A stretch of 64,000 nucleotides of DNA, taken from Cliona cf. orientalis (taxonomy: Eukaryota > Porifera > Demospongiae > Clionaida > Clionaidae). The DNA lies in assembly GCA_963930775.1 (NCBI GenBank), contig OZ005697.1:9074292-9138291 (forward strand), given 5' to 3'. The position numbers and the translations under genes were made by a program. This document shows positions 1-11,182 of the stretch, piece by piece. Below the pieces are notes generated by a model. It saw only the letters and a program-made list of their open reading frames with translations, searched no databases and had not been told where the DNA came from. How positions within the stretch are numbered: the stretch's first letter is position 1; every line of letters starts with the position of its first letter.

Positions 1-513
1 CCTGCAGTAAACAAAAAAAATACTCTTTAACATGAATCTTTTTGAACTTCTGTTTGTGTCGAGCTGTTTGTTAACTAGCTCTTGTCACTGACTGCCAGTT
101 TTTCTATTCTGGCAACAAATCAAGAGTAGTTTTAGCATACCAATGTCTCAACAAAACTAACGAGACGGAATTGGCACAAACAGGATTATTGACTCATCGC
201 AGAGGGATGGAGAAGTTACCAAATATAGGCAATGGCAAATCGTAGGCCCTACCTGTCCCCGAGTTACATAATATGCAGAAAGGGTGGCGACTTTTATTTA
301 TAAATAGGTGTGCTTGTTTAGTTTAAAGGCATACACTTAGTCTAATGTATAAGTACAGTAGATGATGTATTCTATAATTATTTGTACAACAGTTCCCAAG
401 ATCTATCTTGTTGCTATAGCTATGCAGTGGACAATCTCTGAAACTCTAAACCAGACAGTTTCTACGATTTCTGCAAGAGACAATGATATATGTACTATGG
501 CTCACGCACATAC
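1..513. other. left-edge non-coding stretch, probably ERAL1 intron
   Basis: No exon resembling the ERAL1 C-terminal KH region, and no other gene, could be read on either strand. It begins just past the splice donor of the last visible ERAL1 exon, so it is most likely intron, with the final exons beyond the window edge. Confidence 0.5.
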
Positions 514-3500
514 CCTGAGGTCGTCCACTCCGTCCCCAGTGAGAGCTGATATCATGAAGATCCTGTCAAAGTGCGGCCAGCTCGAGCTCCTCCCCCCTAC
601 CGCCGTCACCGCTGTCGTTGTCGTAGTGGCTGTCTCCTCTTGCAGGCCAGGAGATGTCAGTCCTGCATGCATGATATTCAAAAGATGAGATTTTTTTGCT
701 TGCGCATGAAAAAAAAATTCCAACAATCTCTTCTTAGCTATTCCAGACACCTGATTAAAGGAGGTGTCCTCATTTCAGAGGTACACTTATTATAATTATA
801 CAACATTTTAGGGTACTCTTATAGAGGGGTCAGTTCCATGTACTGTACATACCACAACTTGTCGTCCATTGTTATGATAATATACAAACATGCACTTGTA
901 AAGATCATGTTAGCCATGTACAATTGTATGCATTTTGACGCCAGCCCCGCCCTTACAAGGACCACTGTGAACTCTACTTAACCATAAGTGGACCATTAGG
1001 ATACTTAAAGCCTGTACATGCTTGCGTGAGTACATAATATTATTATTATAATATTGCATTATGTCAATTGGGAGGGGTGGGAGGAGGCAATTCCCTGTTA
1101 ATTAGATTAGTGTACCCCGCTTAGTGTGTTGCTGTGTTGCCTGGCCTATGTAAGGCGAAGGTGTGTTTCGTCAACAGAGCCTGGCATGGCTCGTACTGCA
1201 ACCATAGCTACGTACATGTACGTATGCTAATTAGGGCTCGCTAAACGGCAAACTGGTTCTAGCTAGCATGCACAGGCAGGTGGGAATTCAATTAAAACGA
1301 GGTTAGTCTTCAATTAGCAGCTTAATTATGTCAGTATCCCCTCCCATAACACTAGTTCACCTAGTTAGCTAGGCTACCTCCTTGCACCATGTACTTGGCC
1401 CATTGATATTCAATTATTCAATTATATTAGTTAATTAATTAGATTAGTCACTTCCCCCTTCCTGTACACTTAATCATAATAATAACTATAATTATAAAAT
1501 ACTTGTCCTCTGAAATAAGAATACTGCCTGGCTATTGTCACAGCTGAGACCTCCAGGTTGTACAAAACTATATACAGTGTACCTCTGAAACAAGGACGTC
1601 CCTTTATTCAGGACACCATGCACCCAAAAAAAAAGATATTCGAGAGATTTGAAGCATAATAAGTCTTTCCACTGTATAGCTTCACTGAAGTGAAATTGAA
1701 AGTGCTCGTACCAACAATGTACAATCATTAGCCACATCAAAGTCAATCGTTCTCTTTATTGTGAATCCAATCGGTGAATCTTGTAGTCAGGTTTTTTTTA
1801 AGATTGATAGAGGGAAAGAGAGAGAGTGAGGGAGGAAGGGAGAGAAAGGGAGAGAGAGACAGAACTTGACTTTTGGAGACAAAGAGCTGAGTGTGGCTTC
1901 TGATACTAAAAGCTTAGGTCATCTCAGGACAGGAATAAGATATTTACCTTCACAATAACAATGCAATCAGTTTCGATCTTACTAAAGCAAAAAGGCTACA
2001 TTATATCTCACAATACCAACAGGAGCCAACTAGACTGGCTCCATGCTCTATATCCATACTGTCTACTATGACAGAATGGTATGCACCCACGCCTTCAAAA
2101 ACAAAAATAATAACAAAAGTTTCAAAAAGGCAACAAACTGTATGTATACATGTATATTATACTTGTATGACTACTGTACATGTATGTATTATACTAGCTA
2201 TCCAGGGATGGAGCCGAGCTGCCCAGCCAACCGGACTGGTCACTGGGTCTGTACCCTCATGACTTCCTCAGAATCACAACAAATAATAACATAAACTGCT
2301 CATCGATCGTATCACAAGTGTACGTGAGTTTGTGTGAGTGTGTGTGTGCGTAGATGTGACTTACCGCCGATTTGAGTTTCATCTTCATAGAGACGGTCAG
2401 GAGGAGATGCTGCTCCATCACTCGAAGGCTCCACCCCCCTCGTGCTGCCTTCGTCATGTGACAAGAGAGGAGCCGCCTCACTATCTGAAAGATATTTGTC
2501 ATCATCATCATCACTGCTAGATAAACCACCAGTTGTAGCGTCACTCTGGTTAGTTAAGCTTATCGGTGATCCTGTTATTTCACTCCTCCCAGGTTCAGTG
2601 CCTAGTCTAGCATCTTTAGGAAGCACTCTGGTATCACAACTGTCCATTAATGATCCTTCGGTCGAAGGTAAGGACAGTTCTTCTTCTTCTTCTAGGTCAG
2701 AGCTCGAGGTCGAGAAACTCTGAGACTCTTGCAAACATTCATCTTCTGAATCATGCAATCTTCCACCATCATCATCATCAGCTGACCCTCTACTATCGAT
2801 CTTTGAATGAATTTCTTCGTCGCTGGAAATGTTTAGCTCCTTCTTAAGCTTCTCCAGTTCCAAGATGGCTGCCTGTCTGGCTTTCCTTCCTCGGATCGTG
2901 CCGTCACGTAACTTTCCTCTCAACGCTCTCACCTGTCTCATCTTTCTCTGCGTCTCAAGGGAACCGGTCAGCGCCTCGGCAACGAACAGCAGGACGTGCT
3001 TGTGCTTAAGAGCATCAACCTGCACATGCACACGCATATACATACATATAGGGCAAGCACATACATGTAGCTATAGATGCTGTACAACATATTAATAATA
3101 TAATACTAAAGTCATATTACATGTATATATATACTAGATACTAGTTACAATAATATTATTATACCTCAGGCAACTGAGTGCATGTACAGTACACAATATT
3201 ATAGTAGACTGTGGGTGAGCTTGCACTTTTTATATTGCTGAGCGGAGTAGGTTATCAAAACTGACTCAACTTAGTCAAAGATTGTGTGCGTGTGTATATT
3301 ACAACACTGATCGAATATAAAGTTAACGTTGGGGGGAGGAAAAGTAATGATATCGACGGTGTTGTGACCATAGAGATTACAAAGTGTGCACACTGTCAAC
3401 AACGTGTTTTGTACACCGTGTGTTAGGGATTGATTAACTTGGAAAGTGGGAAGAGGGAGGGAAGTTATGTGAATATGTAGAGTCTCTTTCTCTCTCTTCT

Positions 3501-5617
3501 CTCTCCATCCATCCCCCTCTCTCTCCTTGGAAAGTGGAGGGAAGCCATGTGAATATGTAGAGTCTCTTTCTCTCTCTTCTCTCTCTCTCTCTCTCTCTCT
3601 CTCCATCCATCCCCCTCCCTCTCCTTGGAAAGTGGAGGGAAGCTATGAAAATAGTCTCTGTCTCTCTCTCCCTCCCTCCCTTCAAGAGTTGACTCCCTTT
3701 CATGAGCATTACACCACTGACTCACCTTATTTAGCACCAGGACAGAAGGTATATGAGAGTACTGCTGGAGAGAGGCCATGATTTGAGGATGAATGTGCTC
3801 TCTCGTATTCTTACTAGTTACGTCCACCATCACCACAACTACAGTCATATATTATACATAAAATTTAATATTAATGGTCGTCAGAGCAATGAACTACACG
3901 ATTACAGTTAAACAGACATCAGAACCAAGCAAGCATGGCGCTAGTTCTCCTGGACAATTACATGTACGCAGTGGCACACAATCAGATTATATTGGAGAGG
4001 GGGGAAGGGATCAAAAGACCCATGGGAGGGGAGAGGGGGGAGAGGGGTGGAGGGGGATCAAGAGACTCATGGGAGGGGAGAGGGGGGAAGGGTGGAGGGG
4101 GGAGGGTTCTGTTTGGAGACATAACATTTCGGTTTATCTAGAAAGCCGTCGGTGTGGTTTCTAAAGCCAACCTCTGCTGACCTTAATGGTTGCCATGTTT
4201 AATAAACACTCCACCTTACATTTTATGACAAAGCAGAGAGCAGAGAAGGAGAGGGAGGGAGGGAGGGAGGGTGGGGAAGCTTAAGTATGGTATATTAAAC
4301 ATAGTTAGCATACAAGTTCTTATGAGGGGCCAAATATTATGATTGATGCTACCAAATTATAAAAAAAGATGCCTTAGATTTCTCAGGGGAATTGGAAGTC
4401 ACTGAAGGAAGGGAGGGTATCAACTATATACCCCACCCTAATAATTGTTGCCATGATATTGTTGGAGGGTTAGGAGGGAGAAAATTAGCTACTGTCTCTG
4501 GTAGCCAGCAAAATTAATAGAAAATTATTATTACGATTGTACAATGGTCACTAAGTACATGTAAAAGGATACTTGTACTTGTAAATATACCAGTGCATTA
4601 AATTAATAGCAGCTGCTATGCTATGCATGCTGACTCACTGAGGTCTGCTTCCATGAGAGACTCGGAGGGGTCGGTGAGGAAGCTCCGTGGTAGGTGGAGC
4701 TTCCTGCCGTACTGGTACGGGACGACACCAGGAGTGTCCAGGAGAATCTAATATTATAAATGCACAATACCATGAGAGCTACATGTACAATAAGATTACT
4801 TAATCATTAAATCTTAAACGTTATAACAAGAGTATACTCTTGGTATACCGTATTTCTTCTAAAAATTCGGCCCTTCTAATTATTCGGCACCCTTTACTGA
4901 ATGATTGAATATAGTCTCTAATTTTTCGGCAAAGGTCGTCATGTATATATGCTATAAACGGGAATGGAATGTGGACGCAGAGAGAATGTTGAATATTAAC
5001 CTCTAAAAATTCGGCGAAGCTTAAGCAATATTATTATTTTCATGCCGAATTTTTAGAAGAAATACGGTAATTACAGCATTGAAAGCAAAACTGGTAAAGG
5101 GTCGACAGGTCTACTAACGTATCTGGCAAAATTATGCAAAATTTAATGTATGGGAATAAGAAAATCAACGCCACACAATTTACACACAACATACCACTTG
5201 TGCACTGTTCTCTGTGAGCACACCCATTGCCTTCCTGATGGTCGTGTGCACTTTGGGAGAGACGGCAAACAGTTTGTGTCCCAGCAGCTGGTTGACGAGC
5301 GTCGACTTGCCCACGTTGGGCGTCCCGATTATGGCTGCCCTCAAGAGACGCTGCTCCTCCAAGGGAGGAGGAGGAGGGGGAGGAGCTTCAGGGGGTGCTG
5401 TATCACGTGATTGCCCACACATTTGAGCAACAGCATGAGTTGAGTTTGTACTTGTAAATCCTGCATGGAGACAAAGAGATTCAAGTGCGATAAAATATTA
5501 GAAATTTTACCATAGCACGGATATAACTTTACCTTTGCTACTTGAAGCTGTGAATAATCTTCCCATGATAAAATTTTCTGAGAAAGTTAAGCATCTTCTG
5601 ACAATGAAGTTAACCAT
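514..5617 (-). CDS. ERAL1: ERAL1-like mitochondrial Era GTPase (3' end outside window)
   Basis: Six exons read on the minus strand with matching phases: 5533-5617, 5195-5460, 4639-4747, 3726-3838, 2365-3019 and 514-638, giving about 451 codons. The start ATG is 5615-5617. The N-terminus is short, basic and hydrophobic, as for a mitochondrial import sequence. G1 is [11 protein letters not shown], the switch region [13 protein letters not shown]3 LLDTPGVV, G4 NKVD (split between exons 4 and 5) and G5 [10 protein letters not shown]. The order and the flanking WPHF segment match human ERAL1, which chaperones 12S rRNA during assembly of the small mitoribosomal subunit. The C-terminal KH domain is not visible and should lie left of base 1. 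Exon 5 adds about 165 residues of Asp/Glu/Ser-rich low complexity between G4 and G5, far more than in vertebrate ERAL1. It shares a short promoter with DDAH. Identification is firm; completeness at the 3' end cannot be judged. Confidence 0.9.
1803..1862. repeat. GA-rich simple repeat in ERAL1 intron
   Basis: A purine-rich (GA)n tract lies in the 1.7-kb intron between the last two visible ERAL1 exons (639-2364). Nothing else recognisable was found in that intron. Confidence 0.8.
3434..3690. repeat. CT-rich repeat with two larger tandem units
   Basis: A pyrimidine-rich microsatellite in which a unit of about 70-110 bp (CTTGGAAAGTGG, then AGAGTCTC, then a (CT)n run) recurs two to three times. 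It sits in an ERAL1 intron and creates long but meaningless Arg/Glu-rich open frames on the minus strand. Confidence 0.8.
3988..4115. repeat. G/A-rich repeat
   Basis: An imperfect direct repeat of a purine-rich unit containing GGGATCAAAAGACCCATGGG-like and GGGGATCAAGAGACTCATGG-like blocks, inside the ERAL1 intron between exons 3 and 4. Open frames here are repeat artefacts. Confidence 0.7.
4846..5069. mobile_element. MITE-like palindromic element (CCGTA family, member 1)
   Basis: Terminal inverted repeats begin CCGTATTTCTTCTAAAAATT and end with the reverse complement, ...AAATACGG, about 24 bp per arm, each flanked outside by TA. The interior is about 170 bp and contains the shared core GGTCGTC near 4934-4940. 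There is no coding capacity. TA flanks and termini suggest a non-autonomous Tc1/mariner-type element inserted in an ERAL1 intron. Confidence 0.8.
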
Positions 5618-5722
5618 GATCGTTGCACAGTCTAGTCCACGTGGGGTCAGAGCGAATTGCAAAACAAGCCACACCTACTAGATTTGTTGTTAAGTGCGCA
5701 TGCGCAGTGAGTTCAGTGAAAC
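5618..5722. promoter_or_regulatory. bidirectional ERAL1/DDAH promoter with NRF1-type palindrome
   Basis: Only 105 bp separate the two start codons, which point away from each other. The palindrome TGCGCATGCGCA at 5695-5706 matches the NRF1 consensus, a common activator of nuclear genes for mitochondrial proteins, which suits ERAL1. No TATA box is evident. Function is inferred from position and motif. Confidence 0.6.
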
Positions 5723-7106
<1,384 letters not shown>

Positions 7107-7548
7107 CTATGAATTATAGTGTGACTCAGTTTTCTCTATAATTTTATATTATAGCTGGGCTCTCTCTCGTAATTAGAATCATTGTGCAAAAAAGAAAAAC
7201 GATTATAATTTAGTCGGAGAATGCGTTTGCAACACAATAATAATACACAGAATATACAATAGTTAAACTGTCTGGAATATAGAGATCGATAGCTGCTATA
7301 AACATATACGTACGCATACACAACATACAACTGGTCTTGAATTAACTACTTTACTTGCATGTACAAAGTCTTTGCGCATACACAAGGCGTAATAATAATA
7401 ATAGTAGTTATAAACTTGCAAAAGCTATCACATGCTACAACGTATATACCACATACAAAGAAAAATAGACAGAGTATATCTTTTTCTAATCAGTTTGATG
7501 CATTTTTTGGGTTGTTATACAGTTTGCCACAGTTCTGCCTGCCTATTC
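7107..7548. other. intergenic, DDAH downstream region
   Basis: AT-rich sequence after the DDAH stop. No conserved coding segment or structured repeat was recognised. Confidence 0.5.
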
Positions 7549-7721
7549 AAGGTGGAGAGTTGGTGTTACAGAAGCAGGCTCGTCCTAAGCTGAAGCCAAA
7601 GTCATCTTCTCTCGCTACAAAGTCATCCAGAGGGAACCAGTCTGGCTCTCCAGAAAGAGTGAAGTCTGTTCTTGAGCTGCTCAGCTGCAGAGAGGAAATC
7701 AAGCAGGAGAAATCTCAATAA
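7549..7721 (+). other. possible orphan terminal exon, Lys/Ser-rich
   Basis: A pyrimidine-rich acceptor (CTGCCTATTCAAG) is followed by an open frame of about 56 codons ending in TAA. It reads GGELVLQKQARPKLKPK and continues Ser/Lys-rich to EEIKQEKSQ. The composition looks more coding than the surroundings. No upstream donor in matching phase is obvious, because DDAH already terminates normally at 7106. It could be an alternative exon, the remnant of another gene, or chance. I do not recognise a domain. Confidence 0.25.
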
Positions 7722-7779
7722 TTGAGACTGAAGTTATATGCGGCCCTAGCTGATTAGGTAATTTAGTGAGACAATCCAG

Positions 7780-9295
7780 CTAGAAGTCTCCAACTAAACC
7801 TATAATACGAATTGGATCAACTTTGTCCACTTGGACACACATCCCTTCAACTACTTTCTGTCTGACCACAAGGGGACACACTTTTACAATGTCGTAAGGT
7901 TCCCAGTACAAGCTAGCTACAATCATAATATTTCTATCTCAGTAGGCTGCATCATGCAGTAGTGAAATACTGTGATAACAACCACTCACTTTGTCGGTGG
8001 TTACATGTTCACTGTTGGCTTTGAGAGTCTCTCCGTTGGCCCCTACAAAGCTGAGCTCAGACTTTGAACTGGGGTAGTACGTGAACACCTGGTTGGCCTC
8101 GCTGCTCAGCAAGCGCAACAGAGAGAGCTGGTCTGATGGGATGGGGCAGTGCAGCTGCAGAATGACAAACAATAAAAATTAATAACAATATTATGATTAT
8201 TATAACCGATTCATATTGTCTAGTGCAAGAATCGCTCATTCAGCTGATCTAGGCTGCTATATATTAACACCATAGTGACAGGGTTTTCCCACCCCTGATG
8301 TTAATCAATTCCCCTACCTATAATATAGGATTCCTTAAGAAGTGTGTATATTATTGTTATTATACATTATAGTACTCAAGTACTGTACTGGAGCATGCCT
8401 GCAAGTTAGTATCATTAATCAACCGTTTACCTGATAGCCTAGCTCGGTGAAGTACTTGTCAGTGGCTCCTGTCCATTGTTTCCTGGAGTCTGAGTTGTCC
8501 GGTGCCTCACAGTCGAGACAGGAGCAGCCTGGCCTCTTGCAGTAGACCTGTACTGCATCAGATGGGTTGCCAACGTTGGGGTCGATCCAGTAGTACCCTG
8601 CATATATATCCACAAGGGAAAATAAAATCACAAAGGTTTAAATCTGTCACAGGTAACGAAATTACTAACTATTAACGGTGAATCACTGCACAAAAATGCA
8701 TGGGCAAGTTTTACTAAAACTGAAGATGAATTAACACAATAAACTTGGGTGAGTTGGCTAATCCCTCTTCTCTTCTTGTAGGTATACGGCTCTGTTTTAT
8801 TTAAAACTTAAGGAAGGCACTATTACACTATTTACTTTCATTATAATATAGGCATACAGCTTCATTAAACTTTGTTAGTTCTATGTTGAGGAAACTTGAT
8901 GATTACATAGTATACGTAGTTAAATAAATCTTCTCTTCTTGTAGGTATACAGCTCTGTTAAAAACTTAAGACACTGTTACTATTCAGTTTCATTAACTAA
9001 ATTTTGTTAGTTTTATGGTGAGGAAAACTCGATGATTGCATAGTATACATGGTTAAATAACATCAAACGTAATAATATTATACAGCCACTTGCCTGCTTC
9101 AAACGATGGGTTGCAGAGGAAGAGGTCGTAACAGCTCCTGGCTGGGGCCTGCTGGCTGCCGTTGGGCTTGAGCATCGACTTCAGCTCGATCTTCATCTCG
9201 TCGATCTCGTTGAAGATGGTGAAGATGCCCTCCTGCAACATCTTGTCTGGCTTCTTCTCACTCAGGTAGAAGGACTTCAGATCAACTGGTAAAGG
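7780..9295 (-). other. gene A COLFI C-propeptide exons
   Basis: Four exons: 9094-9295, 8431-8597, 7990-8154 and about 7780-7916. The first starts [11 protein letters not shown] and reaches [18 protein letters not shown]. The second has [19 protein letters not shown]. The third has [18 protein letters not shown] where vertebrates have the TYHC cysteine. The last reads [16 protein letters not shown] and ends IIGLVGDF before TAG, instead of the usual GPVCF. The intron between the first two has a GC donor (GCAG then gcaagt). The strongest donor after 7990 and the best acceptor at 7917-7918 do not match in phase; a weaker donor 7 nt further downstream (G then gttgtt) would restore the frame. The last exon is therefore tentative. 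Confidence 0.7.
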
Positions 9296-11146
9296 CTGAG
9301 GAAATGTCATTACAAAGGTGCATGGTCACTTCTTGCATACAGTATTCCCCCAAAATTAGGTACGATAGTTAATATACAGATAATTATAGAGTACTATTAA
9401 TTTTTATTTTCACCTCTTGACTGGCGATTGGAACTTGAATAGATTGTCCAGGTGGTCCCTGAGCTCCCTTGACTCCCTGGAATAAATAGTATAATTTTGC
9501 TCAAAAAACTGCAAAAATACATAAACTGAACAATTTCTATAACTCACTGGTCGTCCAGGAAGACCTGTGTCTCCTTTCTCTCCCTGTGTGGCATTTAGAA
9601 AAAAAAATTAATGACTAGAAATTGGAAGGAGGTGGGGGGTGTAATTATTAAAACTTACAGGTGGTCCCTGCAATCCTGGTGGCCCCTGAGGTCCATTTTC
9701 ACCATCTGCTCCAGGGGGTCCTGGTGGTCCCTGCATCAAAATTTTCAGAATTAAGTATCTCTCCCTCTTTCTCTCTCTCCCTCCCTCCCTCCCTCTCTCT
9801 CTCTCTCTCTCTCCCTGTCTTTCTCTCTCTCTCTCTCAGTGTATATACATTTCCCCGTCCATTTTTACCCTGTATCCCTTTGGTCCTGCTGGTCCCGGTG
9901 GGCCAGACTGTCCAGCTGCTCCTGAGTCACCAGGTGGTCCAATCTCTCCATCCTCTCCCTTGTTACCTCGCGCTCCTTGTTCTCCCTTCTCTCCTTGCAG
10001 ACCGCGAGGCCCATTTTGACCTGGTGGTCCCTGCAAAAAAGATAAAATTAATAACAATTTCTCAAAATAAGCAGCACGATATGATTGACCATAACCCTTG
10101 CACTTTGAATAGCCTTGGAAATTAATAGTTACTAATAATTTGACAAGTGGATGCTGCAACAGCAATGTCATAAAATCATTTTTCTTATAAAGTTAATGGT
10201 GTGCTCTCGTTAATTACTTAAGTGAATCGCTGCTGTATGTATGTACAAGCTTCATCAAAATTAATGATCAATTTGCTAGCTAGCCAACTTACAGGAGGTC
10301 CAATATCTCCGGTAGGTCCATCCTCACCAGGACTACCATCAGATCCCTGCATGCATGGGTACAATGGTTGTCACAAAGCAGTGGTCACAAGGTTTGGTAT
10401 AATGATTACTTGGGTGTAACGATTACTTGGGAAGCTAAGGTACCCTACTACGACACTGTGATGAAACTTACAGTTGATCCCGGTGATCCCGGAGGTCCTG
10501 GTGGTCCAACAGAGCCAGTAGCACCCTGGAGGGAGATGAAAATAATAATGTTAGTAGAACAAGCACACACACTCACCCAAACTAGCTAACATCTTACAAA
10601 CATGCGCACACACACACACACACACACACACTAGAGCAGAGACACGTAACGTACCTGTGCTCCTGGAGGACCTTGTACTCCACGTGCACCTCCTGGTCCA
10701 ACAGATCCCTACGACGTCGTGTGCACAGGGCAAAGAGTAAGTTAATTTTGAAACGTTACCCGAAAAGAATGGACAATTTACCTTCTCTCCCCTCTGTCCT
10801 TTCGGTCCCAGTTCTCCAGTAGGCCCAGGTGGTCCCTGCAATTAAGGAATACCGTTTTTTTTAATGATTCTGTATATTACTATTTGAGTATCAACCCATA
10901 GATAGAGGAGCTAGAGTGGGTTGCAGTAACAGAATAGTGAGGCTTACAGAAGGGCCCGGGTCTCCGGGAGGTCCAATCGGTCCAGGAGCTCCAGGAGGAC
11001 CTTGCTCTCCTGGGATACCTGGAATACCATCCTCTCCATCATCACCATCATCACCCTGCAGGGAAGAAGCTCAATGTTGTGAGTTAATCTCAAAGAATCT
11101 CTCTCTCTCTCCATCTATCCCTCCCTCTCTCCTCCTCCTCCTCCTC

Positions 11147-11182
<36 letters not shown>

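Noticed and set aside
3271-3848. Open frames rich in Arg-Glu repeats on the minus strand
   Set aside because: They are translations of the (CT)n/(GA)n microsatellite; only 3726-3838 is a real ERAL1 exon.
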